Below, piece by piece: positions 9,700-18,656 of a stretch of DNA of 64,000 nt. The notes beneath the pieces are model-generated. The model did no database searches. It was not told the origin of the DNA and saw only the letters and a program-made list of their open reading frames with translations. The stretch spans positions 62,001-126,000 of the forward strand of contig DATFXM010000194.1 in NCBI GenBank assembly GCA_035315885.1. Direction: 5' to 3'. A program made the position numbers and the translations under genes. The first letter of the stretch is position 1. Each line of letters begins with the position of its first letter. Source of the stretch: DATFXM01 sp035315885. GTDB taxonomy: Bacteria > Acidobacteriota > Blastocatellia > UBA7656.

Positions 9700-10595
9700 C
9701 ACTTGAATGCCTTGTCCTGAAGAGGAATGCGCTTCTTTATGTCGTATTGAGTTTGAGTCAGCTCTACGTAGTTTGCTGCAACCACCTCCAGCCGCCAGAC
9801 ATTACTAATAGTATCACCCTTCTTCGCCCGCTTGACGTCTTTTGTAGCAGTCATTTCGAACAGACCAAAGTTCGTTTCAGGATGTTCCATGTTTCCGAGC
9901 CGCCCGATGTACTTGAAGGGAGGATCTGGTGACGGCTGGATTACGAACTGAAGCTGAGCTGAATAGAAGCCTGCCGGGTTGCTCTGCGATTTCACTTCTA
10001 CGTTGAACGAAGCCGGGGCCGTATACTCGCTCGGATCAATATCGGTGGTTAGCTGATTCTCTCCGGCTCGTTTGGACGGCCTCGGGTTGCCATTCAAGTA
10101 CAGCGTTGCATCCGCGGGCATCTTGTTCGCAAACACCGAAAGCGTGAACTTTCTCGGCGTACCGGCTACCGCGCTTTGTGGTTGAAGACCCTTGATCTCA
10201 ATCGGAGGTGGTTTTTCCTGAGGTGGTGGCTCGGGCGGCTTGATGTAATACGCAAAAATGCTTCCCCGAGTGCCAGGCTCGGCGCTCCCTCCAGTATGCC
10301 TGAACACCGACAGGTCTAGCGGCGTCTGATTCGCAAGAAGCACCTGCAACCGGAATTGCTGCTCGGAAGGTGTGCTGACCCGACGGGTCGTGAGATCCGG
10401 ACGCGACCCGGATTGATTCGCCGAACTCTGCGAGCTCGATGAAGCAGCCGCCGCATTCGAATTGGCTGTCACCTTCCGCGATGTGCGAGGAGTGGGTCCG
10501 CCAATGAAGAACTCATAAATGAGCGCCGCCGCAAAGCCGGCCCCTAATGCGGCAAGAAGGATTTGCTTGTTTCTTTCGGCCTTCCCTTTAGCCAT
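9699..10595 (-). CDS. PilP/GspC-like inner-membrane protein with Ig-like insertion
   Basis: 298 residues. One N-terminal transmembrane helix (QILLAALGAGFAAALIYEFF), a Ser/Asn/Gln linker, an Ig/IPT-like beta domain at about 130-225 (VAGTPRKFTLSVFANKM, YLNGNPRPS), and a C-terminal segment at about 230-290 (YIGRLG … FGLFEM … KGDTISNVWRLEVVAANYVELTQ) that follows the HR/PilP pattern of pilus and type II secretion alignment proteins. The assignment rests on this C-terminal pattern and on the genes upstream being PilN- and PilO-like. It probably links the inner-membrane complex to a secretin. No secretin gene is adjacent. Confidence 0.6.
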   Translation of the reverse strand: MAKGKAERNKQILLAALGAGFAAALIYEFFIGGPTPRTSRKVTANSNAAAASSSSQSSANQSGSRPDLTTRRVSTPSEQQFRLQVLLANQTPLDLSVFRHTGGSAEPGTRGSIFAYYIKPPEPPPQEKPPPIEIKGLQPQSAVAGTPRKFTLSVFANKMPADATLYLNGNPRPSKRAGENQLTTDIDPSEYTAPASFNVEVKSQSNPAGFYSAQLQFVIQPSPDPPFKYIGRLGNMEHPETNFGLFEMTATKDVKRAKKGDTISNVWRLEVVAANYVELTQTQYDIKKRIPLQDKAFK

Positions 10596-10626
10596 CTTGT
10601 TACAATGCTCGCACGCCAGCTTCGAA

Positions 10627-11358
10627 CTATTCTCCTTGCGGCGCCGATGAAGGTCTGAAGTAAGCCGACATGTCCAGCGTCAACGCAAGACCCGACACAC
10701 CACTTCCTCTCGAGGACCTGCTCGAAGCTTTCTGCTCCTGATTGATCAGACTCATCGAATCCACAATGACAAAAGTCTTACTCTTCTCTGTGTCAGCTAC
10801 AAACGCTCGAAGATTCTTGTACTGCCCGAACACCGTCAAACGCACCGCGATGTTTGGATAGACGTTGGCCAGCGGATCGGTGCGCGACTTCTTCGCGGAA
10901 CCCTTCCCGGACTTCTTATCGTCTTCAGATTCCTGCTCCTCAAAACCCCGGGCGGTCATGTCGATCCCGCTCGTAAGCTGCAAGCCGTGTTTCTTGACCA
11001 GCGCATTCAGCTCGTCTATCAGCGCGATTCTGCCCGGTCCGTAGTTCGTGAGATGGTCGTGACGAAACTGCTGCAGCGAGTCGAGCGCATCCTGCACCTG
11101 CTTGGCGACCGAGGAGCCGGCGTTCTCAGGCCCGGTATCAACGACGGTGGTTATTAACGTGCTTTGTTGCTGCAGTGCGCGGAGACGCTGGCGCTCCGGG
11201 CCGAGCGCTCGAACGTAGTAGACGATTGCCGCGAGCACAAAACCAAACGCGATCACGATGAAAACTATCTCGACTGCGCTCAGGGGGAAGGCGCGCTTGC
11301 TTGTGCCAGCCCCAACGGCGCCCGCTCGAGTCAGCCTCTGTCGAATCGCGGTGCTCAT
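10627..11358 (-). CDS. PilO-like pilus assembly protein
   Basis: A 243-residue bitopic protein: transmembrane helix near residues 25-47 (AVEIVFIVIAFGFVLAAIVYYV), a coiled-coil stretch with many Arg/Gln, then a periplasmic ferredoxin-like domain in which NALVKKHGLQLTSGI and FGQYKNLRAFVADTEKSK match the PilO pattern. In type IV pili PilO dimerises with PilN to bridge the cytosolic PilM ring and the PilP/secretin complex. The ATG at 11358 overlaps the PilN-like stop by one base (TGATG), favouring this start over the GTG at 11361. A charged Ser/Lys linker interrupts the domain. Confidence 0.7.
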   Translation of the reverse strand: MSTAIRQRLTRAGAVGAGTSKRAFPLSAVEIVFIVIAFGFVLAAIVYYVRALGPERQRLRALQQQSTLITTVVDTGPENAGSSVAKQVQDALDSLQQFRHDHLTNYGPGRIALIDELNALVKKHGLQLTSGIDMTARGFEEQESEDDKKSGKGSAKKSRTDPLANVYPNIAVRLTVFGQYKNLRAFVADTEKSKTFVIVDSMSLINQEQKASSRSSRGSGVSGLALTLDMSAYFRPSSAPQGE

Positions 11359-11945
11359 CACTGCTCACCTCGCTCAAACCTGTAAGTCAGGTTCACGGTG
11401 AAGGGAGTTTCGCCGGATTCAAGGGTCGACTCCTGCGTCACTTGCCCGAGCTCGAAGAGACCGTTTGATTTGTCTACCAGATTCATCATTGCAGTCATCT
11501 CGCTGGGCGCTTTCCCCGCAGCCTTCACTTCGAGTCGTGCGAGAATCGTCCTTCCAGCCTCTTCGACGCTCTCTACCTTGATGCCAGTGACCCGGGTGTC
11601 GTTAGGAACAAATCGCTCGAGATCGGACAACATCCGTGTCCACGAGAGCGCCTTTCGCTCGAGCAGGCCTCGCGCTGCTGCTAGCTGATGCCTGTCAGAA
11701 TCGTTGATGACTACGGCCTCCTCCTCGCGTTTGCGTCGCTCCCGTTCCTCTTGCACGTCTTCGTACCTTTTACGGCGGGTCTCGATAGAGCGCGTAACCT
11801 CGTCTGACTCTCTTGCGAGCCGGGCCTTTTCAGCGGAGACCCACATCATGGTCCAGCCGCTCATCAATACGACGACCATGACGCCGATCCAAAGCAGCCG
11901 GTGGTTCCTGAACGGCTGGTTTGAAAGATTTATCGTTGTTCGCAT
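11358..11945 (-). CDS. PilN-like pilus assembly protein
   Basis: 195 residues. The N-terminus MRTTINLSNQPFRN matches the short cytosolic INLxxxPFR motif by which PilN binds PilM. A single transmembrane helix (LLWIGVMVVVLMSGWTMMWV) follows, then a long charged coiled coil (about 40-85) and a periplasmic domain (LSDLERFVPNDTRVTGI … MTAMMNLVDKSN). First gene of the four-gene minus-strand operon. No pilM or pilT/B genes are seen nearby, so the cytosolic platform must be encoded elsewhere. The promoter lies in the 280-base gap before the divergent gene at 12226. Confidence 0.75.
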   Translation of the reverse strand: MRTTINLSNQPFRNHRLLWIGVMVVVLMSGWTMMWVSAEKARLARESDEVTRSIETRRKRYEDVQEERERRKREEEAVVINDSDRHQLAAARGLLERKALSWTRMLSDLERFVPNDTRVTGIKVESVEEAGRTILARLEVKAAGKAPSEMTAMMNLVDKSNGLFELGQVTQESTLESGETPFTVNLTYRFERGEQ

Positions 11946-12225
11946 TGCGCTAAGAATACCCGATCAGCCCCTTTTGTTGCCAGTATTCAGTCCGCAATCC
12001 GTTATACACATCATTGGCCCACAGCACTCTCGGCAAGCGAACGCTCAATGAAGGCCAATCAACCGCGGAGTTCTCAGGGTACGTGGGTTGGACCTTAGCT
12101 CTGCCACAAAAAAGTGCAGCGGAGGGGCAACGCTCGGCAGGCACAAACGCATCCGGTAGTCGGAAGTTCCGTGTAATTCCGGTTCCCCGGAATACAGTTA
12201 ATCGCGATCCCTGCGAGGTGTTTCA

Positions 12226-14004
12226 ATGAAAACCTGCGGCGAGTGCGGCTCCGAGTTCGATGAGCGGTATATTTTCTGTCCGGACGATGGTGCGCTCCTC
12301 GTCGAGCCTCAACTTGCGGCGGCCACGCATGAGACGATCGCTCAGCCGGCGCCGCCTCCAATAAGCGAGACTCCCGCAGCTCCCCTGGTGCTCGTCTGCA
12401 CCGCATGCCTTTCCGAATACCCGCCAACCTTCCACGTGGGCGGGCTGCGGGTGTGCCCACTGGACGAGGCGCCGCTGCTGTTACCCGCTGAAATGATCGA
12501 GGCGGCCCGCAAGGCCGAGGAACAACTCAAGAACAAACAAGCACCGCCTAAGACCAAACAAACACCGTCGGTCTTTGGCAGAACCGAACAGTCGGTGGAC
12601 CGCGAGACCGAACCTCAGCCTGCTGTTAGACCCCAATCTTTAGCCGCATCCACCGCATCAACCTCCACCGCGGCTAGCGCGACCGCGGCTACCTCCACCG
12701 CGGCTACCTCGACCGCGGCTACCTCGACCGCGTCTCCGTCCACCGCGGTTGCCTCCACGGCGGCTGCCTCCGCTGCGGTTACCTCTACGGCGGCTACCTC
12801 CACCGCGGCTACTTCGACCGCGGCTACCTCTATGGCCGCTGCCTCCGCCCCGGATAGCGCTCCAGCGTCAACTTCAGCCGGCGTTGAAGGGCCTCCGAAC
12901 GCAGAAGAACCTACGCCCGCGTCTGTCCCCGCGTCTGCTGTGGATGAATCGCTCGTAGCAGAAGAGCCGATGCCTCTCGAGGAAGACCGTCCATCGCTCA
13001 GCGCTTATGAAGAATTACTTGAATCGTTGGTCACTAACCAAAAGGAACCTCGAAGCTTTAGCATCGCCGGAGCCGTCACCGCTCTTTTGATCGTGGTGGC
13101 TGCGCTGGCAGCCGTAGCCACGATCGTCGGCGCATTGCACCGGAGACCCTCCGCGAACGTAAGCACCTCGGTTCGGAAAGGCGAGCAGCTCGCCACCACG
13201 GTCACCGCGATCGCAGGCAAGGAAGCATCAGTCTTCGTCCCAACGCCGGATGCCGCGCTGAATTACACCGAAGTAGTTCCCGCCACTCCGAAAGACGTAG
13301 CACCAAGCGTTCAGAAAGAGCAGATAGATCAACGCGCTCAGAAAGAGACGGATCAACGCGCTCAGAAAGAGCAGATAGATCAACGCGCTCAGAAAGAAAA
13401 AGATCAACGCGCCCAGAAAGAAAAAGAAGCAAGACCTTCGAGCGAAAAAGTGGACCGCCGGCACCGAGCTGATTCAGTTCCTCACAACGACACACGGGAC
13501 GAGCGGAAGAGCGGTATCCCGGTCGTACGCATTGAACCGGGCCCACGACCTGAGCCTCGCATTTCACCCGCGGCCCCGCGAACCGAGCCGGTCGCTCGGG
13601 CCCCGCGCACCGAATCGGCAACCTTGCATAGGTCAGTCACTCCACAACCTGAGCTCCCTTCAGTATCGTCTCTCAGATCTCACCTGGTTCGCTCCGAAGC
13701 GAGCGAGAGACCCTGGGGAAAGCGTTACGAGCTCACATTCAACATCGACAACGATTCGAACCGGCAATCGTTCATTCGCACCCTCACCGTCGTCACCAGA
13801 TCCCTCTCGGGCAACACAACTACGGAGACAATTCCTTTCTTGCACCGAATAGGCGGCTCCGGAACGCTGACCTTCACGGTTGGAGTCGACATGCGAGGAC
13901 AGTCCCGCCAGGATCGGGCCGGTCTCGCATCGGTTCTGGTGAGTGGATACGACGGAGAGGGCAATCCGGTGCAGACCAGATTCGCCGCGCCGCTCAGGCC
14001 TTAG
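12226..14004 (+). CDS. Double zinc-ribbon, low-complexity, single-TM protein of unknown function
   Basis: 592 residues. Two zinc-ribbon-like motifs open the protein: CGECGSEFDERYIFCPDDG near 4-22 and CTACLSEYPPTFHV … CPLDE near 65-90, each with CxxC and a CPxD in place of a second CxxC. Residues ~140-210 are an Ala/Thr/Ser tract from a 15-base minisatellite. A transmembrane helix (AGAVTALLIVVAALAAVATIVGAL) lies near 280-305. Outside it a highly charged tract repeats QKEQIDQRA/QKETDQRA units near 363-400, then a Pro/Arg-rich linker, and finally a beta-rich domain (KRYELTFNIDNDSN … GGSGTLTFTVGVD). The function is not recognised; topology suggests cytosolic zinc ribbons and an envelope beta domain. 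Confidence 0.75.
   Translation: MKTCGECGSEFDERYIFCPDDGALLVEPQLAAATHETIAQPAPPPISETPAAPLVLVCTACLSEYPPTFHVGGLRVCPLDEAPLLLPAEMIEAARKAEEQLKNKQAPPKTKQTPSVFGRTEQSVDRETEPQPAVRPQSLAASTASTSTAASATAATSTAATSTAATSTASPSTAVASTAAASAAVTSTAATSTAATSTAATSMAAASAPDSAPASTSAGVEGPPNAEEPTPASVPASAVDESLVAEEPMPLEEDRPSLSAYEELLESLVTNQKEPRSFSIAGAVTALLIVVAALAAVATIVGALHRRPSANVSTSVRKGEQLATTVTAIAGKEASVFVPTPDAALNYTEVVPATPKDVAPSVQKEQIDQRAQKETDQRAQKEQIDQRAQKEKDQRAQKEKEARPSSEKVDRRHRADSVPHNDTRDERKSGIPVVRIEPGPRPEPRISPAAPRTEPVARAPRTESATLHRSVTPQPELPSVSSLRSHLVRSEASERPWGKRYELTFNIDNDSNRQSFIRTLTVVTRSLSGNTTTETIPFLHRIGGSGTLTFTVGVDMRGQSRQDRAGLASVLVSGYDGEGNPVQTRFAAPLRP
12652..12849 (+). repeat. 15-bp in-frame minisatellite encoding Ala-Thr-Ser-Thr-Ala units
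   Basis: About thirteen units of GCTACCTCCACCGCG and close variants run in frame inside the zinc-ribbon protein gene. Unit variants differ by synonymous changes and by Val/Ser/Pro substitutions. Being a multiple of three, copy-number change would not shift the frame, so the linker length could vary between strains. Confidence 0.75.
13310..13431 (+). repeat. 24/27-bp in-frame repeat encoding charged QKE-DQRA units
   Basis: Four to five units of CAGAAAGAG plus GATCAACGCGCT, alternately with an extra CAGATA-type codon pair, give alternating 9- and 8-residue peptides (QKEQIDQRA, QKETDQRA). The tract would form a charged helix between the membrane helix and the C-terminal beta domain. Confidence 0.65.
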
Positions 14005-14257
14005 CCGAATCCAATCCCACTTTCAGGCACCACCGTGAAACCCCGGTCAAGGGCGTCTGGGCAACCTTCAAGAATCCGGGCCAGGTTACAAGCGTCTTCT
14101 GGTGCAACTGTTAAAGTGAAACCTTAACCGGCAGGCGCCCTTCAACTAAATCGCTATCGATCAGCAATTGACGCGTGGGTGTTGAGAAACACGCGGATGT
14201 TTAGGAAAGGGTTGCGTCGCATTTCAAGGCGCCAGGAGGAAGTTGCTCGATCGCCTA

Positions 14258-15364
14258 TCACGCCTTGTAGAACGGCAAGCTCACCACGGTTGCGGGCAAT
14301 CGACTCTGCTCCGAATCGATCTCTACTTCTGTTCCCACGTCAAACGCTCCGTACTTCAAATAGGCGAGCGCGATCGTGCGACCCAGTGAATAAGATCTCG
14401 TCGAGCTGGTGACGTGACCGATCGGTTTTCCGTCGCTCAAAACCCGATCACCGTGCCTGGGCAGGACATCACTTTCGAGCGTAAGACCTGAGATGCTCTT
14501 GCTGACGTGGCCCCGGTAGGTAGCCATTGCCACGGCTTCCTGGCCCTTATAGCAACCCTTGGTAAAGCTGACTGCTTCGCTCAAGCCGGTCTCGAGCATC
14601 ATGTTGTTCTCGTCCACATCCGCACCGTAGACAAGCTGTCCCGCCTCGATGCGCAGAACCTCGAACGCCTCGTGACCCACCGCCCGAATAGAATGGAAAC
14701 CGCCCTTCAACAGGATGAACTCCCAGACGTCGCGCAGCACTCCTTCTGGTATGAGAAGATCGTATCCGTCTTCACCGGTCCTCGACCTTCGAACCACAAT
14801 TACCTGCTGTCCAGCAATCGTTGATGAGGTCCAATGCAGCTCGGCCAAATCGGGAAGCGGCTCGAAGCAGGCCTCTTTCAGCACGTTCCTCGCCTTCGGA
14901 CCTTGAACCGAGAGGATTCGATGCCGCGCCGAAACGTCTTCAACCTTGAAATCGCCGGCGTATGAAAACGGAAAAACATAGTTGAACACTTTTTCGTGAG
15001 TCTGCGGCTCGTTCACTATGAGGTAACCGTCCCCGAGACCCAACATCGCACAGAGCGCTTTCACCTTGCCGTGCTCGGTGAGAAACCCGGCCAGCACACC
15101 GTTAGCCCTGCCAACCGTCTTGGCATCGTTGGTGATCAGGCCGTTTAGGAACTGCGGCGCTTCGGAGCCGCCGATGCCAATCACGCCGCAATAGCTGAGG
15201 TCAATCAATCCGGCGTCGGAGCGAACGGCTGAGTGCTCTGCTCGAACGTCGCTAAAGACCGCCGGCATTTCCCACCCGAGCCATTCGCCAAAGGTGGCGC
15301 CTGCGGCTTGCTGAACCTCGTGCAGTGGCGTTCTTTTGTTTTGGGCTTGATTTGCTTCAGTCAT
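14258..15364 (-). CDS. YgfZ/GcvT-fold folate-binding protein
   Basis: A 368-residue protein of the GcvT/YgfZ fold. The diagnostic YgfZ/CAF17 motif is present as KGCYKGQEAVAMATYRGHV near 270-288, and the N-terminal half has AEHSAVRSDAGLIDLSYCG and NGLITNDAK typical of the family. YgfZ proteins use tetrahydrofolate to help maintain certain Fe-S enzymes; a true aminomethyltransferase (GcvT) is the alternative, but gcvH/gcvP are absent and the KGCYxGQE motif favours YgfZ. The ATG at 15364 has a strong GGAGGAG ribosome site; the frame stays open 36 codons further upstream without one. Two Fe-S assembly genes lie just beyond the next gene. Confidence 0.82.
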   Translation of the reverse strand: MTEANQAQNKRTPLHEVQQAAGATFGEWLGWEMPAVFSDVRAEHSAVRSDAGLIDLSYCGVIGIGGSEAPQFLNGLITNDAKTVGRANGVLAGFLTEHGKVKALCAMLGLGDGYLIVNEPQTHEKVFNYVFPFSYAGDFKVEDVSARHRILSVQGPKARNVLKEACFEPLPDLAELHWTSSTIAGQQVIVVRRSRTGEDGYDLLIPEGVLRDVWEFILLKGGFHSIRAVGHEAFEVLRIEAGQLVYGADVDENNMMLETGLSEAVSFTKGCYKGQEAVAMATYRGHVSKSISGLTLESDVLPRHGDRVLSDGKPIGHVTSSTRSYSLGRTIALAYLKYGAFDVGTEVEIDSEQSRLPATVVSLPFYKA

Positions 15365-15947
15365 GTTCTCCTCCCATATGGGCTTGAGCGCGATCAACTC
15401 GTTCAATCTCGAAAGCACAGCACTTCGGCCACTGAAAGCAGAACTTGAAGTGTCGGGCTGTCGACAGTTCAAGTACCACCTTACACTTCATCAGCTCATA
15501 AACGAGCTCATTGTCTTCGGTCGAACTCATTCTATCCGACTCGAAATGCCGAACGCCACAATAGCAGATGCTAGACGCTGCCCTGGTTTGTTTTTGACCT
15601 ATTGAATCGGTGCGGTGCCTCTATCAACCGACAGCCGAGCCAGGGTTCACGCAAGGAGCGTGAGGTTATTGAGCTCTCCAAGCTTTGCGAGTCGTTTGCC
15701 CTCTATGCGTGAAACACGTCTCTTGCTTGTCGCGAATCTCAGGGACAGCGCTAATTCACTCGGTCGCAACTAAACCAGGACAACGATTCTTATCGAGAAC
15801 ATCGCTATAACACCGTCATCGTACTAGCACCGACACCTGCAGCTGAGTATAATGACGCGTTCACGCGTCGCGGGTGTTCAGTATTACCCGGCTGAACCAC
15901 CATTCTTTGAAGGCGCCCGTCAGGGTAAAAACCAAAAGGAGAACGTC
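15365..15947. other. 583-base intergenic region between divergent genes
   Basis: Separates the divergent YgfZ-like and PuuD-like genes and must hold both promoters. Short open frames exist but show no ribosome site or family features. No tRNA, riboswitch, large repeat or clear hairpin was found by eye. Confidence 0.5.
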
Positions 15948-16745
15948 ATGACCGATCTGAGTGGTTTCTTGGACCCTCTCTTTCGTTGGCTGCACGTTTT
16001 TGCTGGTATCACATGGATTGGGCTGCTTTATTTCTTCAACTTCGTCAACGGGCCGTTCGCCGCAACGCTCGACGCCGATTCAAAAAAGAAAGTGGTGCCC
16101 GAGCTGATGCCTCGCGCCCTCTTCTGGTTTCGATGGGGCGCGGCTTACACGTGGATCACGGGCATTCTCCTGCTCGGCATAGTCTTCTACAGCAAGACGG
16201 GCACCTTCCTCGGGGATCCCGGCCGGTCGTGGGGGCCCGGAACTATCGTGATGGTCGCCGTCACCTTCCTTACAGTTTTCCTTTATGATGCAGTAGCAAA
16301 GTCCGGGGCGGGAAAGAACATAAAGACCCTGGCCATCATCGGATTTATCTTCGTCGCCATCGCCCTCTACCTCATGAGGAGCTGGGCGCATTTCGAATAT
16401 CGCTCCTATCTCATCCACATCGGCGCGATGTTTGGAACCATCATGGCCTTCAATGTCTGGTTCAGGATTTGGCCAAATCAAAAGAAGATCATCACCGCGG
16501 TGAAGAACGGCGAGGCTCCGGACGCCGGCGTCGTTGCGACCGCCGGCGCGCGCTCGCGACACAATACCTACCTCTCACTCCCGCTGATCTGGGCGATGCT
16601 GAACTTCCATACCACCTACTTCGCCGGCGGGAATCTCGGGATTCCGGGAGAGTGGGCCTGGACCACCATGCTGGTGATCATCCTCCTCGGGTGGCATATC
16701 ATCTGGCAATGCTACAAGCGCGCGGGCAAAGTGAAGGGTTTCTAA
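15948..16745 (+). CDS. PuuD-like (urate hydroxylase N-domain) membrane protein
   Basis: A 265-residue integral membrane protein with about 7 hydrophobic segments. The opening RWLHVFAGITWIGLLYFFNFVNG, with paired His and Trp, and RALFWFRWGAAYTWITGILLL match the membrane domain of PuuD-type urate oxidising enzymes (Urate_ox_N). The cytochrome c tail found in proteobacterial PuuD is absent, so electrons would have to leave by a separate carrier, or the function is different. The ATG at 15948 follows AAAAGGAGAACGTC, a good ribosome site; the frame opens earlier (15852) without one. No other purine-catabolism gene is adjacent, so the substrate is uncertain. Confidence 0.65.
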   Translation: MTDLSGFLDPLFRWLHVFAGITWIGLLYFFNFVNGPFAATLDADSKKKVVPELMPRALFWFRWGAAYTWITGILLLGIVFYSKTGTFLGDPGRSWGPGTIVMVAVTFLTVFLYDAVAKSGAGKNIKTLAIIGFIFVAIALYLMRSWAHFEYRSYLIHIGAMFGTIMAFNVWFRIWPNQKKIITAVKNGEAPDAGVVATAGARSRHNTYLSLPLIWAMLNFHTTYFAGGNLGIPGEWAWTTMLVIILLGWHIIWQCYKRAGKVKGF

Positions 16746-16821
16746 CAACCGCCGCTCGGGCTCCCTTCTAATAGGAAGGTGGCAAGCGGCCGACGGTCGT
16801 CTTGCTGCCGATAAGTCAGTC

Positions 16822-16854
16822 GGGGCGACACTGCACAAGAGGCAGTGCCGCCCC
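16822..16854. terminator. Strong GC hairpin between convergent genes
   Basis: GGGGCGACACTGC (16822-16834) and GCAGTGCCGCCCC (16842-16854) form a 13-bp stem with one mismatch and a 7-base loop, between the convergent PuuD-like and IscA-like genes. There is no U-tract, so it may be a bidirectional 3'-end stabiliser rather than a classic intrinsic terminator. Confidence 0.45.
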
Positions 16855-16919
16855 AAAGGCGACGAGATTAACAGAGTCAAGTGCGCGGCACCGGACAGCC
16901 CGCGGCAAGAACCTTTTTG

Positions 16920-17246
16920 CTAGACGGAGAAGGAGCTTCCACAACCGCAGGAGCCAGTCGCATTCGGATTGCTGAAAGTGAATCCGGAGCCCATCACTGA
17001 GTTCACATAGTCAACCTGAACTCCATCCAGATACTGCTTCGAAAACATGTCGACGAATACCCGCAGCCCGTCCTGATCCAGGATCTCGTCGCCCTGACGA
17101 GGCGCGTCCTCGATCTGCATCGAATAAGAGAAGCCGCTGCAACCGCCAGGCACTACGCGGATTCGAAGTCCTGCTTCGGATCCAGCACTCTCCGTTTCCA
17201 TGAATTTCTTGACTTCAGTAAGCGCCGTCTGTGTCAATGTGAGCAT
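16920..17246 (-). CDS. HesB/IscA/ErpA-type iron-sulfur carrier
   Basis: A 108-residue A-type carrier that receives and inserts Fe-S clusters into client proteins. The three ligand cysteines are present: Cys36 in GGCSGF, and Cys100 and Cys102 in the C-terminal GSCGCGSSF. The motif VNSVMGSGFTFSNPNATGSCGCG is close to ErpA, but IscA cannot be excluded. It lies 39 bases downstream of the Mrp gene on the same strand and is probably cotranscribed with it, giving a two-gene Fe-S delivery unit. No iscS/iscU/suf genes are nearby. Confidence 0.9.
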   Translation of the reverse strand: MLTLTQTALTEVKKFMETESAGSEAGLRIRVVPGGCSGFSYSMQIEDAPRQGDEILDQDGLRVFVDMFSKQYLDGVQVDYVNSVMGSGFTFSNPNATGSCGCGSSFSV

Positions 17247-17285
17247 GCTCAGTTTCTTCCTTTCTCCATCTGTCTATTATTCGGA

Positions 17286-18389
17286 TTAGACAGCAAAGCG
17301 ATCGCCGCGGCTGTCTCCCATATCAAGCACCGGCAACCCGCCAGTCGTGAGCGATAAAACGCTCAAACGGATGGCCACGTTGTCGGCAATCTCCCTGAAT
17401 GCCTTAGCCTGCGCTCCTTCTGGATTCGAGACCACAATCGGCACTCCCAAGTCTCCTCCCTCGCGAACCTCGATCGATAGCGGCACGCGACCCAGGAGCG
17501 TCGTGTTGAACTTCTCCGCAAGCCTCTGACCGCCGCCTGCACCAAAGATATCATGCCGCGTCGAACAATTCTCGCAGATAAAGTAACTCATGTTCTCGAC
17601 AATCCCAAGGACCGGAATCCTTACCTGCTCGAACATGTTGAACGCCTTGCGCACGTCTGCCAGCGATACTTCCTGAGGAGTAGTCACCAGCACCGCTCCC
17701 TGCACCGGAACGAGCTGCGCAAGGCTTAGCTGCGCATCTCCAGTCCCGGGCGGCATATCAACAATCAAAAAATCCAGCTCGCCCCATTCGACGTCGTAGA
17801 GAAACTGTCTCACAGCGGTGTGAAGCATCGGGCCTCGCCACACTACCGGACGGTCACCCGGGTTCAAAAACCCGAGCGACATCACACGCACACCATGAGC
17901 CTGATGTGGCAAAAGCCTCTGACCCGAAACCTTCGGCTCCGAATTGACTCCAACCATAATCGGGACATTAGGCCCGTACACGTCGGTATCGAGCAATCCA
18001 ACTCGCGCACCATACCTGGACAACGACACTGCTAGATTCACTGCAACCGTGGACTTCCCTACTCCGCCCTTACCCGAGCTGACTGCAACAATGTTGTTGA
18101 CGCCCGGAACCGACTGCTTCTCCAGGTTGGGTTGAACGCGCGGCACAACCCATCCGACGCGCACAATGACGTTCTTGACGCCCGGCACACTGCGCACCAA
18201 CTCTTCAGCCTTGCGCTCGAGGTCCAGTTGCGACTCGGTTCCAGGCGAAATCGAATCCAGCGCTATTACTACAAAACCATCCTTTACCGAGACGTCGCGC
18301 ACCAGATCTAATGACACCACATCGCGCCCGGCAAACGGGTCAATCAACTGCCGAAGCGCCTCAATGATGTCGTTGCGAGTAGGTTCCAT
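17286..18389 (-). CDS. Mrp/ApbC-type iron-sulfur cluster carrier ATPase
   Basis: 367 residues. An N-terminal MIP18/DUF59 domain (about 5-82) is followed by a ParA/MinD-type P-loop domain with the deviant Walker A GKGGVGKS at 106-113, the VDMPPGTGD motif, and the CENC cysteine pair that bridges an Fe-S cluster between two monomers. The protein holds a [4Fe-4S] cluster and passes it to apo-enzymes in the cytosol. It is longer at the C-terminus only by a short Gly/Asp tail. Cotranscription with the downstream A-type carrier is likely. Confidence 0.92.
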   Translation of the reverse strand: MEPTRNDIIEALRQLIDPFAGRDVVSLDLVRDVSVKDGFVVIALDSISPGTESQLDLERKAEELVRSVPGVKNVIVRVGWVVPRVQPNLEKQSVPGVNNIVAVSSGKGGVGKSTVAVNLAVSLSRYGARVGLLDTDVYGPNVPIMVGVNSEPKVSGQRLLPHQAHGVRVMSLGFLNPGDRPVVWRGPMLHTAVRQFLYDVEWGELDFLIVDMPPGTGDAQLSLAQLVPVQGAVLVTTPQEVSLADVRKAFNMFEQVRIPVLGIVENMSYFICENCSTRHDIFGAGGGQRLAEKFNTTLLGRVPLSIEVREGGDLGVPIVVSNPEGAQAKAFREIADNVAIRLSVLSLTTGGLPVLDMGDSRGDRFAV

Positions 18390-18521
18390 CTGGACGGTAC
18401 TCTAAATGGCTTTCTATGCACTAAGCGTCATTCAATACTAGACAGCGAGAAAGTTGATTGTCAACTTTAGCGTTCCCGGCGATGTCTTGATTTGATTGAG
18501 AGCGATTGAATGAGTTGGCGC

Positions 18522-18589
18522 TCTTCCCGATATGCGCGATTAGGTAAGTCGGGTTTGATGCAACGAGCGCAAAGGTTCGCAAAGGCCGT
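18522..18589 (+). repeat. Dispersed ~35-bp motif (copy 1) plus GCAAAGGCC tail
   Basis: Contains TATGCGCGATTAGGTAAG followed by TCGGGTTT, and further on GCAAAGGTTCGCAAAGGCC. The same block, in the same orientation, occurs at 55210 and, without the tail, at 59931. The CCCGA…TCGGG ends can pair. It lies in the 5' region of the small gene at 18657. Confidence 0.6.
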
Positions 18590-18656
18590 AATGTTGACTC
18601 AGCCCCGGAGGAACCTCGCGTTTGGACCCCACACTGGGTTAAAACAGACGGTGATC

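Noticed and set aside
18510..18656. N-terminal extension of the 101-residue protein
   Set aside because: The extended frame covers a dispersed non-coding repeat; the ATG at 18657 gives a compact start.
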